DNA of 64,000 nt from a virus. The stretch is from positions 1-64,000 of the IMG/VR virus record IMGVR_UViG_3300036715_002236, one strand, 5' to 3'. A program made the translations under genes and the position numbers. Of this stretch, positions 24,680-33,026 are shown in pieces (within the stretch, counting starts at the first letter, position 1; each line of letters starts with the position of its first letter). The notes beneath the pieces were generated by a model. The model ran no database searches. It saw only the letters and a list, made by a program, of their open reading frames with translations, and had not been told where the DNA came from.

Positions 24680-24892
24680 TTAGGAGCACATACAAGTGCC
24701 CCAATCTTGACAACAGCTACTAGACCACATTCTGCAACCTTCGCAATAGGTCATTGTGCCGAAGCAAAAAGGACACTCACTGCCACCAGAACTTTTACGT
24801 TGTTGGTGCCGGCGTGCGCGCTCAATACGACGATTCTGGCCACTGGTGAGTGGGCGAACCCCCTCCTTGACATTGTGACACGTAGGCTTCAC
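24680..24892 (-). CDS. Cys-rich zinc-ribbon-like protein (70 aa)
   Basis: Residues 40-69 carry CPFC, CEGC, SCC and CMC motifs, enough for one or two zinc sites. Basic N-terminus. ATGA overlap with the 24889 gene. Confidence 0.7.
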   Translation of the reverse strand: MKPTCHNVKEGVRPLTSGQNRRIERARRHQQRKSSGGSECPFCFGTMTYCEGCRMWSSSCCQDWGTCMCS

Positions 24893-25125
24893 AGGAATGA
24901 CACGAGTTCAGCAAACGTGGAGAAATGGGTGTATTCGTCTTTATACTCCTGCGCATCATTGTTCCAAATGCGCTGACGGAGGATGACGGCGGAATCGAAA
25001 GCGTCACGGGTAACCGCCTCCTCACAATCGCCGGAATCACAGAAGTATTCCTTTGAGGCGGGGTAATACGTGAAGCCAAAGTTGTTCAGAACCTTGACCT
25101 CTTCAGCGGTGAATGACGTTTCCAT
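24889..25125 (-). CDS. Hypothetical acidic protein (78 aa)
   Basis: Compact promoter 25146-25160. EEVKVLNNFGFTYYPASKEY start, helical centre. Not recognised. Confidence 0.7.
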   Translation of the reverse strand: METSFTAEEVKVLNNFGFTYYPASKEYFCDSGDCEEAVTRDAFDSAVILRQRIWNNDAQEYKDEYTHFSTFAELVSFL

Positions 25126-25163
25126 GTAGGTGACAGTGAATACATTTTTATAAAAGTCAACAG

Positions 25164-25193
25164 CAAAAAAAAGGCGAGCCTTTCGACTCGCCT
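25164..25193 (-). terminator. Intrinsic terminator after the 25223 gene
   Basis: On the minus strand GGCGAG-8 bases-CTCGCC, followed by eight T. Lies between the 25223 stop and the 25146 promoter. Confidence 0.85.
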
Positions 25194-25222
25194 TCTTAGG
25201 ATGAAACCAACACTTACCTAAA

Positions 25223-25864
25223 TTAAACAGCAGCCTTCTCAGCCTCCAGCTCCTCCTTGGAGAACGGGGTGATGGCCTTCGTCACCGTGGTCTGCTTCTT
25301 CGTTTTCTTGGGGTCGAGGTAATCCTCGGGCCCGTGCTTCCGCTTGAAGCCACACTTGTCATAGATAGCGCATCCGTGGCACATATCATTGAGGAACCGA
25401 TTGGGGTAGTGGCAGGTATCGTCGGAAGCGTAATCAATGATGCCCGGCTGACCGCTACCGAAGTAGTTAGGGTCATTCGTCCAAGGATAGACCTTCTTTA
25501 CAACTTCCTCCTCCTTGCCGTTCACCAGCTCCACGACCTTCTCGACCTTGACGGCGACCAGCTTCTGCTTCTTGACCTTCTTGGGGAGCTTCTCCTTGGA
25601 AATCTTCGGAGCAATCTTGGGCAACTTACCCTTGTTGTTCTTCACGAGCTCCACAATCTGCTCCTTGGTGAAGCCGGCGTCGAGATACTTCTTAGCCTCC
25701 CGCGAAGTGTATTCCTTAATCATCCGCTCTTCTGACCCACCAAACTTTTTGGCGAGCGTCTTGGCGAAGTATTCTTGGTTTGCGAACGATTTGATGCCCG
25801 AGATTGCACATACCGGAAATATGTATTTTCCGTTTGGACTACGTTCAAATGCTGTGAGTTTCAT
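25223..25864 (-). CDS. Basic protein with C-terminal Cys cluster (213 aa)
   Basis: Three parts: an N-terminal alpha-beta region; a Lys/Val-rich linker (about 70-120, LPKKVKKQKLVAVKVEKVVE); and a segment with four Cys (CHYPN...CHGCAIYDKCGFKRKHG) near residues 160-185 that could bind zinc or an Fe-S cluster. No family recognised. Promoter variant 25884-25899 beside a GIY-YIG element; strong terminator downstream, so a single-gene unit. Confidence 0.75.
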   Translation of the reverse strand: MKLTAFERSPNGKYIFPVCAISGIKSFANQEYFAKTLAKKFGGSEERMIKEYTSREAKKYLDAGFTKEQIVELVKNNKGKLPKIAPKISKEKLPKKVKKQKLVAVKVEKVVELVNGKEEEVVKKVYPWTNDPNYFGSGQPGIIDYASDDTCHYPNRFLNDMCHGCAIYDKCGFKRKHGPEDYLDPKKTKKQTTVTKAITPFSKEELEAEKAAV

Positions 25865-25950
25865 GTATCCAAGGTGATTGTTTTTTTATAAATAGTCAAT
25901 AAAAATCGATTATTCCCACGTTTTATGTTCTCATCTTTATATTTATAGAC

Positions 25951-26100
25951 ATGGGAAGAAAAAAACTACATCGAACAAAGGAAGAACTTAATGAACAAAT
26001 TAGGCAACGATCCAACAGATACTATAAACGAAACAGAACAGAAATCTGCAAAAAACGCATGTTGCGGTATTTACGGACTACAGAACAAGCTGAAGCCTGA
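25951..26100 (+). CDS. MGRKK small ORF overlapping GIY-YIG gene (49 aa)
   Basis: Same MGRKKLHRTKEEL...RYYKRNR...MLRYLR plan as at 18822. It overlaps the first 110 bases of the endonuclease in another frame. Confidence 0.5.
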   Translation: MGRKKLHRTKEELNEQIRQRSNRYYKRNRTEICKKRMLRYLRTTEQAEA

Positions 26101-26791
26101 TAAATGGTATGTCGGACAAAGTTTAAACATCAATGCTAGATTGAACAAAGCTTATAGGCACGGCCATTGTCAAAAACAACCAAAGATATACAACGCTTTA
26201 AAGAAATATGGCTATGACGGTTTTGAAAAAGTTATATTAGAAATATGTTTGAGAACTCAACTGGAAGAAAGAGAAATTTTCTGGATAAAAGACAAGAACT
26301 CAGTCGAACTTGGATACAACGTATTGTGGGGAGGTAGGGCTTGTAGTGAAGAAACTATTCAAAAACTTCGTAACTCTTTGAAGGGAAAATTTGTTGGAAA
26401 AGATAGGTGGTGGGCATATGGAAGGCAGAGGTCAGAAGAAACTAAAAGAAGAATTGGACTAGCAAACAAAGGAAAGAAACATACACAATCGTCTAAACAA
26501 AAGCTCAGAATAGCTCACACCGGCAAACATCTATCGGAAGAACATAGGAAAAATCTACGACTGTCTCAGTTGGGCAAAAAACATTCGTTGGAAAGAATAG
26601 AAAATATACGAAACTCTCTAACTGGAAAGACTGGAAGAATAACGTCTGACAAAACCAAGCAGAAAATACGTGATAAACTTAAAGGCAGGGTTATGTCTGA
26701 GGAACATAAGGCCAAACTCAGAAAACCTCACAAAGTAAAGAGAATCCACACAATAATGAGTAATGTCGGCCAAGTCGTAAACAATCCGTAA
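25991..26791 (+). CDS. GIY-YIG homing endonuclease with NUMOD3 repeats
   Basis: 266 aa, intact. ACCGIYGLQNKLKPDKWYVGQ core, Glu region LEEREIFWIKD, then at least four NUMOD3-like units (SEETKRRIGLANKGKKH, SEEHRKNLRLSQLGKKH and similar). Plus-strand insertion beside promoter 25884; its 3' end runs over the 29-codon gene at 26728. Confidence 0.85.
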   Translation: MNKLGNDPTDTINETEQKSAKNACCGIYGLQNKLKPDKWYVGQSLNINARLNKAYRHGHCQKQPKIYNALKKYGYDGFEKVILEICLRTQLEEREIFWIKDKNSVELGYNVLWGGRACSEETIQKLRNSLKGKFVGKDRWWAYGRQRSEETKRRIGLANKGKKHTQSSKQKLRIAHTGKHLSEEHRKNLRLSQLGKKHSLERIENIRNSLTGKTGRITSDKTKQKIRDKLKGRVMSEEHKAKLRKPHKVKRIHTIMSNVGQVVNNP

Positions 26792-26817
26792 AGGCTAAAT
26801 AAATCTCTTGTTTTCAT
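26728..26817 (-). CDS. 29-aa single-pass membrane peptide
   Basis: Complete expression context: compact promoter 26838-26852, TCACTGT leader and CACATG at 26817. MKTRDLFSLYGLFTTWPTL then LIIVWILF helix. Its downstream 64 bases are overlapped by the GIY-YIG gene on the other strand, so a longer original gene may have been cut short. Confidence 0.5.
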   Translation of the reverse strand: MKTRDLFSLYGLFTTWPTLLIIVWILFTL

Positions 26818-26855
26818 GTGGCTTACAGTGACAGGTATTTTATAAATGTCAAGAG

Positions 26856-27092
26856 CTACCGTTGACCCCAGCTATTATGCTGAGTCACAAAGATGTCGCC
26901 GGCCTGAGTCACGTAGAAGATGCCTGGCCACTTCTCATTGAACTCACAGAGGCTGCCGTCCCAGAACCAACGTGGCGGCTTGCCTGCTTCCTGCTCTTCA
27001 TCAGAGCAAGCGATGTAGTCGAGCTTGTCCTTCAACTTCGGAGGCAAGCTGCCGTGGTAGAGATAAATCCAGCGGTGAGGGTGTGAGGACAT
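26856..27092 (-). CDS. Hypothetical protein (78 aa)
   Basis: ATG 27092, one base after the 27094 stop. Trp/Gly-rich beta sheet pattern (KWPGIFYVTQAGDIFVT). A frame extending to 27251 is a shadow. Confidence 0.7.
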   Translation of the reverse strand: MSSHPHRWIYLYHGSLPPKLKDKLDYIACSDEEQEAGKPPRWFWDGSLCEFNEKWPGIFYVTQAGDIFVTQHNSWGQR

Positions 27093-27093
27093 G

Positions 27094-27264
27094 TTAGGGA
27101 TTGTGCATCTGATTGAGTTCAGCGATGCTGAACTGCGGGTCCTTATCACCCTCCTTGTGCATGAAATGGTCTTGGGTGGAGAGAGTCTCGAGGGCGATGA
27201 CGAGGTCATCACCCGTGAAGCGTTCGGCCAGATAGTCGCTGGCCTCGACAAAGTCTTTCTTCAT
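27094..27264 (-). CDS. Hypothetical protein (56 aa)
   Basis: Start uncertain: ATG 27264 or, overlapping the previous stop, ATG 27276. Acidic, helical. Confidence 0.65.
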   Translation of the reverse strand: MKKDFVEASDYLAERFTGDDLVIALETLSTQDHFMHKEGDKDPQFSIAELNQMHNP

Positions 27265-27268
27265 GGAA

Positions 27269-27424
27269 TTAGGCATCCATCAGACTGCAGATGCCGAGGA
27301 AACCAAAGAAGGCGAACCAACCCCAAGTTTCAACCTTGTAGCCGTGGGTGATGAGCCAACCCGCGCCACCTAAGCAGCCAATGGTGAGGATGGTCTGTGA
27401 GACGATTTTAGTCGTGTTCTTCAT
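27269..27424 (-). CDS. Two-helix membrane protein (51 aa)
   Basis: ATG 27424, four bases after the 27429 gene. TILTIGCLGGAGWLI and WFAFFGFLGICSLM segments. Confidence 0.65.
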   Translation of the reverse strand: MKNTTKIVSQTILTIGCLGGAGWLITHGYKVETWGWFAFFGFLGICSLMDA

Positions 27425-27428
27425 GGTA

Positions 27429-27758
27429 TTAAGCAGTGGGAGTGGTGGAGAGGATGTCGGCCGGGCAGGTGACGCGGCCCGTGAAGCGACCAGCCTTGGA
27501 CTTGTCAACGATAGTGACGACGACCTTGACGGGGTTGATTTTCACGACCAGCGCGGCCAGGCCACGAATGTAGCTGGGGTTCGCCGTCTGAACGAAGTAG
27601 AGCGTGTCGCCTACCGTGATAGAACGCTTCAGGCGTCGAGCTTCGATAGCTTTGAGGCCATCGAGACGGAAGTTTAGAGCTTGATTAATGGAAGCAAGGG
27701 AAGCATCGAGCTTACCCGAACTAATATCACTGAGGATGTCGGTTGAAGTAATGTTCAT
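27429..27758 (-). CDS. Hypothetical protein with barrel-like C-terminus (109 aa)
   Basis: Compact promoter 27779-27793. N-terminal helix, then ITVGDTLYFVQTANPSYIRG and strands of a KOW/SH3-like barrel. Four-gene unit. Confidence 0.7.
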   Translation of the reverse strand: MNITSTDILSDISSGKLDASLASINQALNFRLDGLKAIEARRLKRSITVGDTLYFVQTANPSYIRGLAALVVKINPVKVVVTIVDKSKAGRFTGRVTCPADILSTTPTA

Positions 27759-27799
27759 TTGAATAGACTGAAGACTTATTTTATAAATGTCAAGAAAAA

Positions 27800-28745
27800 G
27801 TTGGTGAGTGGGACTCGAACCCACAAGTTTTTTCAAACTAGCGGCACGTCTACCGGGCTCACTATCCAGCTCTATCCACTAAAATAGTTGACCGATTGAG
27901 GGATTGAACCTTAGAGAGTGCGAGGAGGCTCCCGCCTTGGCACCAAGCCGCTTTACACTTATGCGGGGAGCAAGTATCTCTCCCACACGCCTACATTTAT
28001 CTCATTTACCGGCCATAAAGTATCTGCTCCCGAATCGAACAGTTTTCTGTGTTATACAGCTATAGACCACTACCTCTGGATCCTTGAGGCTTGAGCAAAA
28101 AAATTTTTCGGACTTATACCGCACCCTGACGAACTCCGGTAAGCCGTTCCTGATTGGCCGTGCTCACCTTGAGAGGTGTTTGCTTCGCGTCAACGAACTT
28201 GTTGACGAATGAATCGGTCGTGAGGGGATCGAAACCCACTATCGCCGCTAAGCGACACTCCATTCAAAGTAGAGAGAGCATCCTTTATCACTTACCGCGT
28301 AGCGGAGTTGTGATACTGCTGACGACCAAATTGATGATTAGTTCTATGGACGGGGATGGATTCGAGCCACCGACCTCCCCGTGAAAAGGGGCGCTCTGAC
28401 ATCTGCTTCGATTCGCCTTTTGGACTAGAAGTTTGTAGTCTCGTCTTTCAACGTGGTTACCTGACTAAGCTTTTGGTCCATTCACCACACCTACTGGATT
28501 TTGAATCACTGAGCTACCGACGCACAGAACTTACCATTGACTGTTAAAGAACTATCCTCAGTTGCTTCCACGCTGAGGAACCGTGGTATTTCATAATGTT
28601 CAGTTGACGAGCGGAGTATTTGTATACAGATGGGAGGCACATCGGCCATCACCCGCAGCGTTTATTTCTCAGCCATCCGAAAGACATCGGAGGTCGATTT
28701 CCCGAAGGGTTTCGACTTCATCCAAAGAACAAATCTGACGATGAC
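27800..28745 (-). ncRNA. Large structured RNA locus with interrupted tRNA-like modules
   Basis: About 950 bases without a credible gene behind compact promoter 28751-28765. Hairpins include GTCGA-AA-CCC-TTCG-GGG-AAA-TCGAC at 28693-28716 and CCTCAG/CTGAGG at 28556-28578. Five T-arm-like segments occur. One module (28347 to about 28525) has a Glu-type anticodon arm (CCCC-TTTTCAC-GGGG, anticodon TTC), a pairing T-arm and D-stem GCTC/GAGC, but about 110 bases sit in its D-loop and its acceptor is imperfect. Another (27801) has a Phe-like GAA loop. GACCGATT near 28212 pairs with AATCGGTC near 27889. Either decayed tRNAs or one composite RNA. Confidence 0.5.
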
Positions 28746-28750
28746 ATTTA

Positions 28751-28765
28751 TTTATAAAATGTCAA
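28751..28765 (-). promoter_or_regulatory. Compact promoter before the tRNA-like RNA locus
   Basis: TTGACATTTTATAAA pointing into the gene-free region 28745-27800; no ATG-led gene follows. Confidence 0.55.
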
Positions 28766-28774
28766 CTAAAAAGA

Positions 28775-29047
28775 TTACTCATTCGAAAGAGTAATCGAAC
28801 CGTCAAACAGCTCGTGAGAACCGGAACTGATGGCGGGGAGGAGGAAGACGCTGCCAACCGTGTCGGAACAGCCCACACGATGCAGAACATGCATTGCCTT
28901 CTCATGATCCACCTCACAGACCATGCCGATGTAGTAGCCGATGCCACCAACGGTGCTGGAGTAAGTGAACTTGTAGAGACTGCCAACCTTGAGATCCTTT
29001 CGGGTCAGTTTGGCAGCGGGCTTCTTAACAGTATTGATAGTAATCAT
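28775..29047 (-). CDS. Hypothetical protein (90 aa)
   Basis: Compact promoter 29066-29081. LKVGSLYKFTYSSTVGGIGYY and following strands suggest a small barrel. Not recognised. Confidence 0.75.
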   Translation of the reverse strand: MITINTVKKPAAKLTRKDLKVGSLYKFTYSSTVGGIGYYIGMVCEVDHEKAMHVLHRVGCSDTVGSVFLLPAISSGSHELFDGSITLSNE

Positions 29048-29077
29048 TGGAGTAGTATTGTGTTATTTTATAAAATG

Positions 29078-29326
29078 TCAAGCCACATGTGGGCGGTTCT
29101 TTAGGATTTCACGGATGAAGTCAAGCTCGGCACACATAGCATCTACAGTGTGCCGCTCGTTCTTAGTGTATTCATATCCACAGGTGCACTCAGGACAACC
29201 ACAAAGCGTATGACAGGATTGAAAGGCGTGCAGCCGTGCTCTACGTGAATTGAAATAGCGCAGGAGCCGTGGCGTTGACCACCTGACCAACTGATGCCGT
29301 TCCGCACCTTGTGAGGGAGTAATCAT
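29078..29326 (-). CDS. Small Cys/His-rich protein (82 aa)
   Basis: CHTLCGCPECTCGYEY offers four to five Cys for a zinc site. Helical C-terminus. Promoter 29345-29360. Confidence 0.7.
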   Translation of the reverse strand: MITPSQGAERHQLVRWSTPRLLRYFNSRRARLHAFQSCHTLCGCPECTCGYEYTKNERHTVDAMCAELDFIREILKNRPHVA

Positions 29327-29356
29327 GTCACAAATATAGATTGTTTTTATAAAATG

Positions 29357-30067
29357 TCAAGCCTTCAATTCAGGCCTTTTCTTTCTCCACTTCTGATAAA
29401 CGCCTTTCTTTTTTAAGACTCTACGAATGACATAGGCGCTTACTCCCAATCGCTTTGCCATTCTTTTTGGTCCACACTCTTGATACATTTTCACTATCGC
29501 TTCTTCCATTTCAACATTTACTTGCACAAAGATTTTTCCTGTTGCGGCTGACCTAAGTTTTTCTCTGTGCTCCTCCGAAACTATTCCACTACTTCTGTTT
29601 TTTGATAATCCAGTATCCCAGGTTATTTTTCTGCCCGACATCTTGTTGCGCATCATCTCTGTGTGCTCAGTCGTCCACATATTTTTTGTCGTTGTTGTTC
29701 TCCACCTTCTAAACTCAGGAGACGCAAATGCCTTTTTCAGTGACACCGATCTATTTTCTAACATTCTTATTCGGTCTTCTGATGGCATGTTAGTTGTGGT
29801 ATCTCCGCCGGTTCCCCCGAGAGTTATGTTGTATCCAACATTCTTATCAGTCGTATTCAGCTCCCTTACCCAGTAAACTTCTCTTTCTGCTAAATGAGTG
29901 AGGGAGCTACATTTTTCTATTGTAATCTTCTCAAAGTTTTCTTTTCCATACTTCTTTACGGCTCTCCGCAAAAGAGTTCCAGATCCAATATAGCTAGGCC
30001 TATTACGGGCATCTTTACCAACATAAATCTTTCCATTTATTTTATTTCTCGTCTTGTATATTATCAT
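29357..30067 (-). CDS. GIY-YIG endonuclease with C-terminal HTH
   Basis: 236 aa. MIIYKTRNKINGKIYVGKDA core and LAEREVYWVRE Glu region. Unlike the plus-strand copies it has one NUMOD3-like unit (SEEHREKLRSAATGK) and ends with a helix-turn-helix (PKRMAKRLGVSAYVIRRVLK). A separate lineage. No standard compact promoter; TTGTATATTTATCC lies before the start. Confidence 0.85.
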   Translation of the reverse strand: MIIYKTRNKINGKIYVGKDARNRPSYIGSGTLLRRAVKKYGKENFEKITIEKCSSLTHLAEREVYWVRELNTTDKNVGYNITLGGTGGDTTTNMPSEDRIRMLENRSVSLKKAFASPEFRRWRTTTTKNMWTTEHTEMMRNKMSGRKITWDTGLSKNRSSGIVSEEHREKLRSAATGKIFVQVNVEMEEAIVKMYQECGPKRMAKRLGVSAYVIRRVLKKKGVYQKWRKKRPELKA

Positions 30068-30109
30068 ACTGGATAAATATACAAGACAAGAACAAATATT
30101 GCGCTCACT

Positions 30110-31210
30110 TTACTTTTTTAGCACTTGGTATATCAACTTTTTATAATCTTCTTCATTCAACTGCTTTCCATCAAGTAGCTTGAACGCCATGCCAGACCGA
30201 TTAGTTTGTCCATAAGCCTGCATGATTGCGGCCGCCGCGTCTCTCCGAGAGACTCGCTTGAGTGGTGATAGTGGGGCAACAAAATTTTTCATATACGAAA
30301 CAATCTCTTCAACCTCTTTATGAGCATCGCAGATATTGGAAATCATACCACGCGCCTCATTAGCAATTTCATAATCAAAAGCTTCTTCACAATAAGCGAA
30401 GAACTCTTGATAGGCCGGCTTACCAGCGATTAGCCAAACATCCAAAACTTTCTCTATATTGGATAGCTCCGACTTCATTCTATGTTTGCACAAATACTCA
30501 GCACCCTTGACCTTACGGATGGACTGACCGTTGTTGTAGTAAACGCACAGGCCCTCCATACCCTTAAACTGCTCTACAGCATTCTTCATTTCTTCAACAG
30601 AAGAATATGAGAACGAACGAGGGCGAGGAACACCCCATGCCTTGGCCGTAGTGTCCAGCGAAGTCTGTGTGACGTAGCGGTAGTCTGCGTGGTATATAGC
30701 CCCGGTAAGATATAGGATGGGTTCAGTTCCGTAGTCTATGACAATTTTGTTTAAAGGGGAGCACCACTCATACACCACAGTCATCTCTTCCGACTCTACC
30801 CAACTGTTATTAAACGCTTTTGGATATTTCTGTTTGAGAATCTCAATTTCCCAACCGTTCAACGGTTGGAGAGAAGCGTCCAATGTTCCGCGGGTGCGAA
30901 CGATGAGATTTCCTTTGTATTTTGATACGAGCAAAGTCGAACCATCAATCTTTTCCATCAGTTCTGCGTCTTGAAGAGAAGACGGAATTCCGTCGAGGGA
31001 AGGCTGCTCGTCCCAGTTGAAAAATTTCTTCCAAGACAGAGAAACAGGAAGACCGTCCTTAGTCCATACAGATGAACGAAATATAAGATTTTCAGGAGTA
31101 TATTTGGAGCCGATAGAAATTGGTTGAACAAGCACAAACTCTTCATTCCCAATGAAATGAGAATGTTTCATAAAGCTGTCTTTGTCGATTTTTTCTAAAG
31201 AAATTTTCAT
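30110..31210 (-). CDS. T4 Rnl1-like RNA ligase
   Basis: 366 aa. Nucleotidyltransferase motif I is MEKIDGSTLL with adenylated Lys87; MTVVYEWCSP is motif III-like, GMEGLCVYY motif IV and RKVKGAEYLCKHR motif V. The C-terminal third is helical as in Rnl1. Such enzymes seal 5'-phosphate/3'-OH RNA ends, classically repairing tRNA cut by host anticodon nucleases. Compact promoter 31243-31258. A tRNA-Lys gene is 1.2 kb upstream; no polynucleotide kinase is in the window. Confidence 0.85.
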   Translation of the reverse strand: MKISLEKIDKDSFMKHSHFIGNEEFVLVQPISIGSKYTPENLIFRSSVWTKDGLPVSLSWKKFFNWDEQPSLDGIPSSLQDAELMEKIDGSTLLVSKYKGNLIVRTRGTLDASLQPLNGWEIEILKQKYPKAFNNSWVESEEMTVVYEWCSPLNKIVIDYGTEPILYLTGAIYHADYRYVTQTSLDTTAKAWGVPRPRSFSYSSVEEMKNAVEQFKGMEGLCVYYNNGQSIRKVKGAEYLCKHRMKSELSNIEKVLDVWLIAGKPAYQEFFAYCEEAFDYEIANEARGMISNICDAHKEVEEIVSYMKNFVAPLSPLKRVSRRDAAAAIMQAYGQTNRSGMAFKLLDGKQLNEEDYKKLIYQVLKK

Positions 31211-31336
31211 GTTTTTGAAGTAAAGATGTAGAGTGAGCTAGATTTTATAAAATGTCAAGTGTGTAATGAAAATTTTACACCACCTACCAACAACAGTTTT
31301 TCAGCAGAAGAAATACTTGAAGAACAAGGTAGTCAA

Positions 31337-31366
31337 CAAAAAAGGGACTCCTTTCAGAGTCCCTCT
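31337..31366 (-). terminator. Intrinsic terminator after the 31392 gene
   Basis: Minus strand AGGGACTC-TGAAAG-GAGTCCCT followed by a T-run, right behind the 31392 stop. Confidence 0.9.
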
Positions 31367-31391
31367 TAAGTCTATGAACAACAACTAGACG

Positions 31392-32045
31392 TTAGAAAAC
31401 GTTTAGGAAAATAACGATAGAGACAACCACCCACGTTGCGCAGGTGAGGACAGCCCCACAACACTTAGCCTCAGTCCAACTCCGGTCTTCATTGACAACC
31501 TGCCACTTGACAGACTTGTTCCAGAAGTTGCCTTCCTTGGAAACCATCACCTTACGCGGAAGGAAGTTACGACGATAAAACCAAATACAGAGGACATTCC
31601 ACGCGAGGAGAATAGGGACACCAACTGCGATGCCGGAGAACTGCTTCACAAGGTCAACGGCATCCTTGCCCATGACCTTCCACCCAATCACGAACATGGT
31701 AAATCGACCAGCATCGGTCTTACTGAACTTATCGATACCATCCACGATAGAAACATCCTTACCGAACGTGGCATCCTTCGTCTCATGGAGAACAGCCTTC
31801 GCGGCGGAACCCATTGCCGTGCCGACGTTATTACCAAGGTCAGCCCACTCATTTGCCTTAGCAGCGAGCGTCTTGGGCATCTCCACTGGCGTTACCGGAG
31901 CGGGCTTAACCGCATCCTGAACGACATGGATGGTGACTTCCTGCGGCTTGGGAGCCGTGGTTTCCTGGCCGTGGCCAAGAACAGCGCCGAACGTGAAGAA
32001 CACGATGAGCGCGATGAATGCGATAATACGATTGAGGTTTTTCAT
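31392..32045 (-). CDS. Secreted or inner-membrane protein (217 aa)
   Basis: Residues 1-25 are a signal peptide or anchor (IIAFIALIVFFTFGAVLG). A Pro-rich, Ala-rich outer region follows, then two membrane helices near 145-160 and 195-217. Function unknown; an envelope-exposed protein such as an exclusion factor is conceivable. Single-gene unit: promoter 32078-32093, strong terminator. Confidence 0.75.
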   Translation of the reverse strand: MKNLNRIIAFIALIVFFTFGAVLGHGQETTAPKPQEVTIHVVQDAVKPAPVTPVEMPKTLAAKANEWADLGNNVGTAMGSAAKAVLHETKDATFGKDVSIVDGIDKFSKTDAGRFTMFVIGWKVMGKDAVDLVKQFSGIAVGVPILLAWNVLCIWFYRRNFLPRKVMVSKEGNFWNKSVKWQVVNEDRSWTEAKCCGAVLTCATWVVVSIVIFLNVF

Positions 32046-32130
32046 GTAGTTGAAGTAAAGATACAGAGTGACCTAAGTTTTATAAAATGTCAAGAAGATG
32101 TGGAGAGAAACTGTTTGCGGGTGACCTTGA

Positions 32131-32358
32131 TTACCTACCAGCAACACGGTGAGCACATGGTTTGAACTTCACCAACTTTCCACCCTTGCTCATGTAGCCT
32201 AAGTCACGGAGGATGAGATTCATAACTGTCAACTCATGCATGAACAAAAGACCATCAGCCATACCACTCTGTGCGGCGAGGTAGTTGGGAGACTTAAGAA
32301 ATACGTTGTAAACGGTTTGGGCGATTTGCTTGTTCGTGAGAATTCCAATGTTTTTCAT
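32131..32358 (-). CDS. Small hypothetical protein (75 aa)
   Basis: ATG 32358, seven bases after the 3' end of tRNA-Lys, so probably on the same transcript. Helical. Confidence 0.7.
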   Translation of the reverse strand: MKNIGILTNKQIAQTVYNVFLKSPNYLAAQSGMADGLLFMHELTVMNLILRDLGYMSKGGKLVKFKPCAHRVAGR

Positions 32359-32364
32359 AAAAAG

Positions 32365-32441
32365 TGGTGGTGCCACCCGGACTTGAACCGGGAACCAATT
32401 GCTTAAAAGGCAACTGCTCTAACCAATTGAGCTATGGCACC
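32365..32441 (-). tRNA. tRNA-Lys (UUU)
   Basis: Complete 77-nt cloverleaf: acceptor GGTGCCA/TGGCACC, D-stem GCTC/GAGC, anticodon stem GTTGC/GCAAT around CTTTTAA (anticodon TTT), T-arm CCCGG-TTCAAGT-CCGGG, encoded CCA. The only intact tRNA in the window. PrrC-type anticodon nucleases attack this isoacceptor, which fits the nearby RNA ligase. Confidence 0.95.
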
Positions 32442-32448
32442 TAAAGTG

Positions 32449-32601
32449 TTAAGATGATTTCAGTTTTGCCACCATCTTACGGATTGGAGCGAGGTCGACG
32501 AGGACAACACGGAGGGCAATGTCTGGATGACAGGCTTTGTTGATGATACCCTCGAGAACCTTGATAGTTTCTTGTTTGAGCTTGTCGTCCACAGATGACA
32601 C
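32449..32601 (-). CDS. Small helical protein (50 aa), GTG start
   Basis: GTG 32601 has TAGG just upstream and promoter variant TTGACTTTTTATATT at 32613-32627. DDKLKQETIKVLEGIINKA helix. Eight bases before tRNA-Lys. Confidence 0.55.
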   Translation of the reverse strand: MSSVDDKLKQETIKVLEGIINKACHPDIALRVVLVDLAPIRKMVAKLKSS

Positions 32602-32627
32602 CCTACCTAAGAAATATAAAAAGTCAA

Positions 32628-32762
32628 TTACTTTTTCTTACGCTCTCTGATTTTCGCTTCGAATAACTTTCCCGAGCGAACTGACTGCGTAGGCGTAGGT
32701 AGAGGAGCTAACTTTGGGTGCCCCTTCTCAAACTTCTCGCCGTTGCAGTTGCTAATCTTCAT
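32628..32762 (-). CDS. Small basic protein (44 aa)
   Basis: ATG 32762. Pro- and Lys-rich, ends in AKIRERKKK. Stop abuts the promoter of the next gene. Confidence 0.55.
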   Translation of the reverse strand: MKISNCNGEKFEKGHPKLAPLPTPTQSVRSGKLFEAKIRERKKK

Positions 32763-32815
32763 CTCACAAATAGATATGAATTACTTGTGAGAAGTTGTCA
32801 AACTATTTTCGAAAA

Positions 32816-33007
32816 TTATCGATTGACGAGCGTGAGTCCAAGCCGCCCCTTGCCTACGAAACGTCCCTGAGCATCAAACGTGTCACCGTTGATTTCACGT
32901 GCAACAAGTCGTTGATTCTCATTGAGAATGGCATAGTTGTTTTCGCTGTTCTTCTGAACGTAAGCGATAACTTTTCCGGATGGGCCTCTGACGATTTCTA
33001 CTGACAT
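32816..33007 (-). CDS. Hypothetical beta-rich protein (63 aa)
   Basis: Strands EIVRGPSGKVIAYVQK and RLVAREINGDTFDAQGRFVG. 19 bases after the 33027 gene. Confidence 0.65.
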   Translation of the reverse strand: MSVEIVRGPSGKVIAYVQKNSENNYAILNENQRLVAREINGDTFDAQGRFVGKGRLGLTLVNR

Positions 33008-33026
33008 GATATTTTAGTTGGGTTGA

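Noticed and set aside
28154-28547. Plus-strand ORFs inside the tRNA-like RNA locus
   Set aside because: They overlap structured tRNA-like sequence, have no promoter on that strand and no protein-like pattern.
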